DNA of 64,000 nucleotides from Lamellibrachia satsuma. Taxonomy: Eukaryota > Annelida > Polychaeta > Sabellida > Siboglinidae. The stretch is from NCBI GenBank assembly GCA_033239005.1, contig BSQZ01000036.1:4739501-4803500 (forward strand), written 5' to 3'. The notes beneath the pieces are model-generated. The model was given only the letters and a program-made list of their open reading frames with translations. It had not been told where the DNA came from and ran no database searches. Shown here piece by piece: positions 55,358-64,000 of this stretch; position 1 is the first letter of the stretch, and every line of letters begins with the position of its first letter. A program made the translations under genes and the position numbers.

Positions 55358-58300
55358 TTTATTATGCGGGTGAAGAACAGTTGAAAGAGTGCATTGAATG
55401 CATTTTTTATGGGTTAATGCTGACATATTATTTACCTCTCAAGAAACTTGTCTAAACCAACAATCCAAGAACTGACAATCCACTCAAAGATTCTAGTTGT
55501 GTTTGTGTTTTTTGAAATATAGATTTCTTGTCTTGGCCATATTGAGGGTTATGTTATAAATTACTGGCTAATTAAAAAAAATACCTACACTTTTAGATAC
55601 ACCTACATATGCATGCATGTCAATATGTGCTGGTAACAGTTTTGTTTGAACTTAAAACCGGCAATTGTTATGTTACAACTCTGTGGTGACAGACATTTCT
55701 TGTTTGATAAATAAAATATTAATAATTGTTTATAGTGTTTAGCTATTTGATCTAGCAACCAAATCTTGACTTAAATCTTGGTCATATGGAAGAATGTACA
55801 TGCTGATAATATAAATCGTTCTCAACAATAGCAAAAACAATCAAAACTCACATATATAATTTATTACTTAATGAAAGTATTCTTTATTCGGATCTAACTT
55901 TTAGATCCTGTACAGTAATATAGCATGTATGATTTCTTTGACAATTTCAATAACTGGTGCTGCCACACGGTGATTGTGAATACAGTCACTAGACTAAAAG
56001 AAATGACATTAAAATTGCTGTCAGCTAATCTGACATAGCTAAGGGACCATTTCACAGTTGCTTAAAAAAAAAAATTAAAGGTGAAATTAAACTAATGTTG
56101 TAGCTTGTGAGGTTGCCAAATTTTCATGAAAAAGCTGTTGATTAAAAAAGTTTATACACAAATTTTCATGTGATAATAATATATTTTATTTGTTATATAT
56201 CACCAGATCCAAGATTGTTCATGGCGCTTCAAAAATGGTCTATAATTGCTAAATAGACAAAATAAATCAAATTATCATTACCCAGATTCATCCTTATTTT
56301 TCCAAAAGGGATAGTCAACAATAATTCTTCTCCAGCAATTGCTGACATTAAATATTTGAGAAAATAAGACACATTTGATGGAAATGTTGGAGCAAAATGC
56401 ATTGTTTTCTGACATCTACGTCCAGCCCTATGGAAGATCCTGTTATTAGTATCTTAAACCTCCCTCCCCAGTTCATTTAATCCATCGTTAATCAGGTTTG
56501 TTGCTGTTCTAATCTGAAGAATGTGAATAGTTGGTTTAATAAAAGATTGCATACATTTGTTAAAATAAAATTTACTTTGATCCTTAGTCGGATACCTTCA
56601 CACAGGTGCCTTTAATTAACAAGAGGCACCCTCAGCTTCCTGTAAGAGCCACTAACATGAACACCTCTAGAGACAAGGATTTTCTGGCCCACTGAGTTCA
56701 TTGTTTGAGGGCCTGTGGGTATTCTTGAGTTGTGACTCACATGCAAAGGTTCACTGCCCTGTACAAACAACCAATGCCATCCCTATAAGCCAATTGGTCA
56801 GACTGTTTTATCACATAATCTGTTTCACACTGTTGCTACTGTGTCACAATCACCATTGTCACAGTGTCATCATGGTCACTGCACATGGTGACAAGACTAA
56901 GCCGTGACTGGACGCCAGCCCGTGTCACTTGGATGAGCCCTGCCCGTCCCCTCCTCAATGACTGCCCGCGTTCCACTTCGATTACTCGAATTAGGTAGTA
57001 TTTTGCTTTCAGATTTAGAGCCGATTACGGCAAAGTGACAACCAACCTGAGAGCGACAATATGGCATTGTTCTCCTCTCACAGTTCCATATTGATTATTA
57101 CGAATGTGCTGGTGCATTAAGAATGAGATAATGAGGGTTGTTTAGAATGCTGTCTTTAGCCGCATTCAAGGACTCAGCGTCAGACGCTTTGCTCTTGATA
57201 ATAATCACTTGTGTGTGCGTTCTGTGCATGCAAATTGGTTAAGTAATTGACAGAAATGTCTAATGAGCATAGTTCATAGTTATTGTTTGTGTGTAGGTGT
57301 AATGAAAACATTTTGAGAAAGTCAGTTTCGTAATTTCATAGGTGGTTTGCTTAGAAAATTAGTATTACTTTTAAAGCGTCATTTGCACAGACATTTTAAT
57401 AATAGAATGCGCACTTTTCTAAAATCATCATTTATTGGCTGACCATTATATCAGGTAACTTATGTAAATGTGAACAGCTTTATGCCATCAAGCCGAACCA
57501 CTTTTGCCCTTTGCCAAATTTTAACCACATTTAATAATAAAAAAATAACCCGCAAACGAGCTGGCATTCTGTTTTGGATACTATGTCAGTTTGATTTTTT
57601 GCTAAATGATTCTGAAATGACATGAAAAAAAATTGAGTTGAAGAGGGGCCGTTAACACACTCTCTTCACTTTGTTTATTTGTAATAATAGCAACAACGTC
57701 TCATGGTGATGTGGCCGACAATTCAGTGAGTCAGTTTGTTTCGTGTCATCATTACTAATGCCGCATTGTGTGCACGAAAGTAATAAACATGGCGCAAAGG
57801 TGCTAAAGATTAAATAAATGAAATATGAGGCTGAACATACACATCAAACGTTTCCTGACACATTGTTGCACATAAAAACTGGTGGCATTATTAAAAGATG
57901 ACGACGATAGATGCCAATGGTGAATCTTGGGCACACTCTGCCGCGACAGTCGCGCAAAGTCATGTATGTTACATGCACAAGGCGCCAAGTGTCTGCTTGA
58001 AACAGCTTAGTTGATTGAGTACCGTGTCGCTGTGGTAAAAAGGGTTGTATGGCTGTGTCTGACATGTATTCACTTAGGTGACGTGTTGGAGTTATTCAAC
58101 AAGGATGTAGATCTTTCTTTTTTTAACCAACATGCAGTGAAATGGTACTCTGTGACTGTTTGCATTATGCAGACAGCGGTGTATATCCACGCATACGCAA
58201 AGTTTACTTTTGTGTAAGTTTCCAGTGTCAGCAACTTGTCCGGCCATGTTATTTTCATGTTCACACACACATATAATATATTATATGGTAATTAATATTA

Positions 58301-58783
58301 TATTCGCTTGCAAGTATGTTGCACGCTCGTATGTATGCACACACACTGGCTAAGACAGAAATCTAACACAAATTAGGAGAAAGCTGACTTACATTACATA
58401 GAAAGTCTGTTGCCATTTTAATGTTACTTTTACTACTTTCTCGGTATCTACTGCTATGTAAATGTTGCTGAAACTCACGAATTTCACTCCTAAAGTTCCT
58501 CATTTGCTGTTATTTATGGAAGGAAATTGATGTAAGATTGCTTGTCCAAGTGCACCAAGCAGACCACCAAAGGGTCATAACTTGTGCCATAGTCAGAGAT
58601 ACGCCTAAGATAAAGCCATTACATAGTCCATTATCAGCTCTATATGGGCATATGCTATTGGCTTGTGGGGGACACTTATCTGAAAGAAGATCAACATGTC
58701 AGACCATCTTACAGGTGCAAACAATGTTTGGGGTATGGATTATAGCTTAGATGCTTTTGAATTTATTATTGAATCTTAAATAA
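55358..58783 (+). other. Intron sequence with CpG patch 56890-57060
   Basis: Mostly CpG-poor. 56890-57060 retains CpG and includes a good acceptor (TTTTGCTTTCAG at 57001-57012) followed by a short open frame in the right phase for the BAK-like exon. That frame stops after 26 codons and lacks BCL-2 motifs. No exon is called. Confidence 0.45.
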
Positions 58784-59262
58784 ATGTAGGATTGTATGGA
58801 GAAACAAAGTAACCTGTATGTACAATTGTGTACAAAATGTAGGATTGTATGGAGAAACAAAGTAACCTGTATGTGCAATTGTGTACAAAATGTAGGATTG
58901 TATAGAGAAACAAAGTAACCTGTATGTCCAATTGTGTACAAAATGTAGGATTGTATAGAGAAACAAAGTAACCTGTATGTGCAATTGTTTACAAAATGTA
59001 GGATTGTATGGAGAAACAAAGTAAACTGTATGTGCAATTGTGTACAAAATGTAGGATTGTATGGAGAAACAAAGTAACCTGTGTGTGCAATTGTGTACAA
59101 AATGTAGGATTGTATGCAGAAACAAAGTAACCTCTATGTACAATTGTGTACAAAATGTAGGATTGTATGGAGAAACAAAGTAACCTGTATGTGCAATTGT
59201 GTACAAAATGTAGGATTGTATGCAGAAACAAAGTAACCTCTATGTACAATTGTGTACAAAAT
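58784..59262. repeat. 53-bp minisatellite x9
   Basis: The unit runs AAAATGTAGGATTGTATGGA, then GAAACAAAGTAACCTGTATG and TGCAATTGTGTAC. About nine copies differ at a few positions (GG/GC/AG before AGAAAC, TGTGC/TGTAC). Open minus frames across it are artefacts of the array. Confidence 0.97.
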
Positions 59263-60659
59263 TTGCTAATGTTAAAATATAAACTGCGAACAGTAAAACG
59301 ACTGAAAGTTTGTGTGTCTAATTTCCAGCAGTATATCTAAGATATTAATTATTTTGGCTCGATTAATTAACTTTCCATTCCCAATATTTTGTTTTCGCTT
59401 TATTTTATCACGCAGTTGTCCTTCTTTTTGTCTCTGTAAGTGTATTCATTTCCTCAACGTTGGAATCTTCCTTCTTGCATTCTTCCATCATTATTAGCTA
59501 AGATTGGTCCTAAGCAGTTTTTATGTCCTTTTCTGATAAACTCAATGACTTTTCACTATTCTTGGACCATGTTCAACACCTTATTTCTTACCTTTTCATC
59601 CAAGCTTGTTCATTCCACTGAATACATTTTATGAATTGTATTTATTTTTGTACATTTATGTCAATAAAAACAGAATCTAAAAATATTTAACTTAAATTGG
59701 TAGTGGTGATTTTAAGAGTATTAGTTCTTAACACACCTTTGAGAACTTCTCCTTACTCTAGCCAGGAAACTAGAAACATATGTTACACTGGGCTATTATG
59801 TGAAAATGGTCATTTAATTAATGGGGCCTAGGTGTTTAATTAAAAGGGACAGGATCCCAGTTGAGTGTGCGATTTTATTGCAGCTGGTCTGTACTTAGCT
59901 GCTAGAGATGACCACTGAAGGATATCACTGACTGGTCAACAACAGACATGGATACTGACACTGACTGCTCTTATGGCCAGAGTGACCACATGCCAGCCAC
60001 ATAAACAGGGCTATTTGTTTGTGTATGGGTGGCACCTGGGAATTTAGGATAGGTTGGGAGGGAGCCATCCTATTGCTCCACAGGGAAGAACACCAGGGAT
60101 AGGTGAACTCTTCTTCCCCTGTATGTTAATTATAAGAACAGTGTAAATGCTAATTTGACCCACAGGGGAATATTAATATATATTGGCCAGTCAATAAATT
60201 TGAAGTGCCCATTGTAACAGATATCGCTGAAGTTTTTAATTGGCAACATGTTTGTGTTATTCCAGCAGTTAACTTTGTTATTTGTGTTTTTCAACACTGA
60301 GAACACATTTTAAACATTTTATAGCACTAATTAATTAATTAAAATGTCAAGTCTACTGGATTTTTTTCCATATATTTATTCGTAGTTTTGTTTTTAAAAA
60401 ATCAGTTGTCTTTAGACATTGCCTATCAAAGTGCATTTAGACTCAGACTCATTTATTTTGACCAAGTAAATGTAACACAATCAACATAAACAACAGTTAA
60501 CAAAAATAAATGGTCACGGAGACTCCCATTAAGATATTGAGTATGCCGCTATCATGGGAGCCACCACTGGTTTAGTCAAGCATTTGAAAATATATTAAAA
60601 ATTAAGAATACAAGTGATAGTAATAATAAAGGTAATAAGATTATAATTATATAATAATC
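59263..60659 (+). other. Intron sequence
   Basis: CpG-poor, with no exon recognised. Confidence 0.5.
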
Positions 60660-60662
60660 ATA

Positions 60663-60735
<73 letters not shown>
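60660..60735. repeat. (TA)n microsatellite
   Basis: About 70 bp of TA. Confidence 0.96.
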
Positions 60736-60738
<3 letters not shown>

Positions 60739-62119
60739 TATATGTATACAAGCACATCCATGTACATAATTATATGCATACCTATGGCTGCCTATAAAAT
60801 ATACCTACATATTAATTACACAAATAAATAACTATACACGTATGCCTCCCTGATTTCGGCAAATGTAACAATTTTTGTTTGCATTGATACTTACCGTTTA
60901 TTCATAAAAGAAAATACCACGCTGATTTTTGTACATGACTTCTTCATATTCTTGTGAATATTTCCCTTGGCCATGTTGATTATGGGCTGGGCAAAACAAG
61001 TGGATAATGATTTGACCTATCAAGAAGTCATTAGGTTCCCCATTAGGAGGTTTACACAGATTGCTTACTGGAAGTTGAAAATGGATTAGCAATGAGGGTG
61101 ATATGATGGATTAGAGGGGAGGGTATTGAAGAGGGTGGCAGCAGCTGCCCTGGTGGGTGGAAATCCCTCTGGACTAATGTCAGCAATAAAGTAATCAGTT
61201 TTAGAAGGAATGGTGGCTTAGATCATTATATAAGAATCTGCCCTAGGGCAATTGTACTGTACTTGCTGGAACACTTGTTATAAATGTAGATTAGATAAGG
61301 GAGGGGGAGTGTTGAAGGCATTGTGTCTCATTTACATTTTAGGGCCAATTTACATATTAGGGCCATCTTTGTGGGTAGCATTTCATGCATTTTACTAATT
61401 GTAACAGAACTTCAAGTTTCTTTGTATAACAAAGATATATAATAAACTACTTAAAAAGTAATGCATAAATAAATTTAAGAGATGGTAAGACAGACTTTAG
61501 TGTGCTCAAAATGGAAATTCCAGTTTGAACAGTGTTGGTGGTATGGCTGATTACAAAGACGTACACATTTCTGGCTCATACCTAAATCCTGTTTTGCAGC
61601 ATTAGTATTAGACCATGAATATTAGACGTGGATACGGGTAATCCTTTATCCACCTTTTTCTTTTTTTCTCATAACCACCTAATTACTTCAAGATCAAGAG
61701 TAATTGTACGTACCAGTTATTAATATGTTGACAATTTCCTGAATGCAGTTATGTAATTTATTTTAGCACTTGTTACCAACCAGATGGCTTGGTTTTTCGT
61801 TTGGATGAAGGCAGGTGTTGCACAGAGAACTGTAAACACAGGCACTGGAGATGCAGGTACAGAATAATTTGTAACATCTGCCTCGTCTCCAGGAATGTGC
61901 ACTGTTTGTAATTGTTATTTTGTGTTATTTATCTTGTTTCTCAACTGCCTGGTGAACCTACTTCCATTTCGCTGCTCTGGCTGTCAGCATCATAACGCAT
62001 TCATATGGCAAAGATGTAGAGTTTCCTAAAGATATATACCATATAATATATAATTGTTACCCTGAGTACAAAGGCACAGCTCAAAATACACGCTAATGAA
62101 GCACTTATTCATGTGATGG
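60736..62119 (+). other. Intron sequence
   Basis: CpG-poor, with no exon recognised. Confidence 0.5.
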
Positions 62120-62352
62120 AATGGAATGATATGTATGAGTAGTTTTTGCCCAGTAATTGCAGCATGGCTGACTGATTCCTACCCACAGAAGTCAAGTAAT
62201 AGTCACTCAGTGCACTACCTAAGGTTCATGTTTATTCTACTACTAAAAGACTTAACTAAATATATAAATAACTTACACAGTTTTATGTAAAGCGCCCAAG
62301 AGAATTTATTTTAAGTGGATTCAGATGCTATATAAATTATTATTATTATTAA
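62120..62352 (+). repeat. SINE-like copy with (ATT)n tail
   Basis: It ends GTAAAGCGCCCAAGAGAATT, then GATGCTATATAAATTATTAT and (TTA)n. The GCGC...CTATATAAA-(TTA)n order is a typical SINE tail. The head is not resolved, so the 5' boundary is approximate. Confidence 0.45.
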
Positions 62353-62453
62353 AACGGTAACCAAATAGTTGTAATTAAAATTCTGGATATTGCAGTGATT
62401 TATCTTTGAAAGTATAAATATAATTATTATGTCAATATATATACATACATATA

Positions 62454-63247
62454 CAGTGTTTGAAATTAAGGCCTTTTTATCGGTGGCTTTCGATTGAAAG
62501 TGCTTCCTGCCAATTCAGTTAGCTAAAATGCACAAGTTACCAGTCCACATTACAGTACTTACTAATCTATGCTAATGCCATATAAAATGCAGTTGTGACA
62601 AACTACGTCTTCCTTGCCATCGAGAGATGATGGATGATTCACATTTAATGACGTCAGTATCCTGGGAGCACCAGGGAGACACCAAAACAAAGATGGTAGG
62701 CGAAGTTGCAAGAATCTTAAAATTTGAAATTTTTTAAAGCATATTACACCAATTTACTTCATACTGGTGATACTAAAGAGGCAGACAATCCAATTGACAA
62801 TATAATGCTCCAAGACATTCTGATTAATGTGATATTTGGCTGTGAAAGTGAACCTTTGGAGGCTTCGATTTGACGTGAATTGAGAATGGCATATATGTTT
62901 GCCCGTGCCAGGCCAAGGGCAGTGGCAGGGTGCGCGAAATGTTTTGCAAATAAAGTTCACATTGAAATGTTTATTAAATTCATTACTTCATTTGATTGGT
63001 CTGCTAGTTATAAGAAATGAACAACAATATTTGGTATTTGGTTTATAGTTATAAAATTATTATTTATTCTAATTTAAAGCAGCGTCTGTTTTTATTTTAC
63101 GCACAAAAAAACTTTTCTTTATTACGTATACTTATTATTCATACATTTTTGAGGGGCCAGTTCAAACTCACCTGGGCCAGTTCAAAATAGAACTGGGCCA
63201 GTTAAAAAAATATGGGCCAGTTAATTTTTTTGCTAATTTCAACACTG
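62454..63247. mobile_element. 794-bp non-autonomous hAT element
   Basis: The ends CAGTGTTTGAAATTA and TAATTTCAACACTG are inverted with one gap. ACATATA directly repeats at 62447-62453 and 63248-63254. The ends resemble those of the 9182-9888 hAT (CAGTGTTCGAAATGA), so the two families may share a transposase. The right interior has four TGGGCCAGTT units (63152-63222). No transposase frame is present. Confidence 0.82.
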
Positions 63248-63254
63248 ACATATA

Positions 63255-64000
63255 GCTATGTATTTATACATTGAAAAAATAATTATGTGAAATGATAAAA
63301 ACTAATATAAATGTTGTTGAGTTTTAGTCTTATCCAATTGGGAGAGAACATGCGTAATACAAGTACGATGTACGATGTTGATGGAGTAGCTCAGAAAGAG
63401 CTGCCTTCCTTTGAAGGCCATTTCCCTCCCTTGCTCCTATGTCCCTCCCTTGTTCCTATATCCCTCCCTTGTTCCTTTCCCTGCCAAGTGTTTATCCAGC
63501 CATTGAGTCTTGTGTAACCCTTCAGAATGTTGCATCATTGTGTCACCTCTTCACACTGTAGGTGACTCACAGGGGGTGATTACACCAGCTAGGGTTCCAC
63601 TTGGTCACTCATCTGTCACTGTCACTGATGTCACAAGGAAAGTGTTGACAGACATACCTAATCCTCCCTGTTCCAGCCGAGTGGATTTCCCGAATTGTGC
63701 AACTCCTGGTGGTCAAGCTAATTGAGGGTGGGCTTGGTCACATGGTCATTGTTAGTGAGCAGTGGTCAGTCTGTTATATTAGATTGCCTGTAATTGGCTA
63801 GTTCACACAGGAATCGGTCAAGCGGAACACTCGGACAGTGGTCAAGGTTCCTCTGTTTGCTCCACCGCCCACTGCCTTGGGCTGTATAATTCACACCCGA
63901 TTAACTGTTGACTGCCTGCTAGTTTCCCACGGCTGCTCTGGTGGTGCCCCCTGTTGGGGGAGCAAGTTTTGGTGACAGCTGTGTCCATTGTCCACTAGTG
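63255..64000 (+). other. Intron sequence to window end
   Basis: A 19-bp tandem repeat (CTCCCTTGTTCCTATATCC-type, three copies) lies at 63423-63480. No BAK exon is recognised before the window ends. Confidence 0.5.

Noticed and set aside
57013..57090. Possible second exon of the BAK-like gene
   Set aside because: The phase fits but the frame stops after about 26 codons and contains no BH3 or alpha-2 motif.
58747..59249. Minus-strand frames of 86-146 codons with YTIAHTGYF repeats
   Set aside because: Produced by the 53-bp minisatellite.

Overview
This is a eukaryotic genomic window that is almost entirely non-coding. The evidence is one clearly host-like exon with canonical splice signals, introns of several to tens of kilobases, and many micro- and minisatellites and transposon relics. 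The BAK-like exon, mosaic CpG depletion, tRNA-derived SINE-like repeats and abundant small DNA transposons suggest a marine invertebrate, with a lophotrochozoan such as a mollusc as my best guess. That assignment is inference. I see no bacterial, organellar or viral gene.

Region 1-34.3 kb is CpG-retaining intergenic DNA. It holds a 24/48-bp minisatellite at the left edge and long (AT)n tracts (1.1-2.5 kb and 17.7-18.4 kb). It also holds a 707-bp non-autonomous hAT element with a perfect 8-bp target duplication (9182-9888). A 4-kb transposon with 21-bp perfect inverted termini (10888-14872) carries a multi-exon minus-strand gene and a second acidic/basic ORF. Two non-LTR retrotransposon reverse transcriptase relics follow (21.1-22.0 and 22.6-23.3 kb), the first split by a 269-bp hAT MITE. 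A CpG-rich segment ending in a consensus splice donor lies at about 24.0-24.3 kb.

Region 34.3-64 kb reads as the start of one plus-strand transcription unit. A CpG-rich promoter-like block ends in a possible untranslated exon (donor at 35014). An intron of about 3 kb leads to the first coding exon at 37973-38306. This exon encodes the N-terminus of a BAK-type (BCL-2 family, multidomain pro-apoptotic) protein up to and just past helix alpha-1. No second coding exon was recognised, so the next intron appears to run 25 kb or more, probably beyond the window.

That putative gene body is strongly CpG-depleted: for example 0 CpG in 53701-54180 and 3 in 35041-35460, against 21 in 34441-34620. This fits invertebrate gene-body methylation, with the boundary at the inferred promoter. 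Transposons inside the intron retain CpG and stand out as younger insertions. They include three TTAA-flanked MITE copies (one partly duplicated by a recent 346-bp tandem duplication), a TA-flanked 796-bp element, a third hAT of 794 bp plus a solo hAT terminus, SINE-like fragments, a 330-bp purine tract and several minisatellites.
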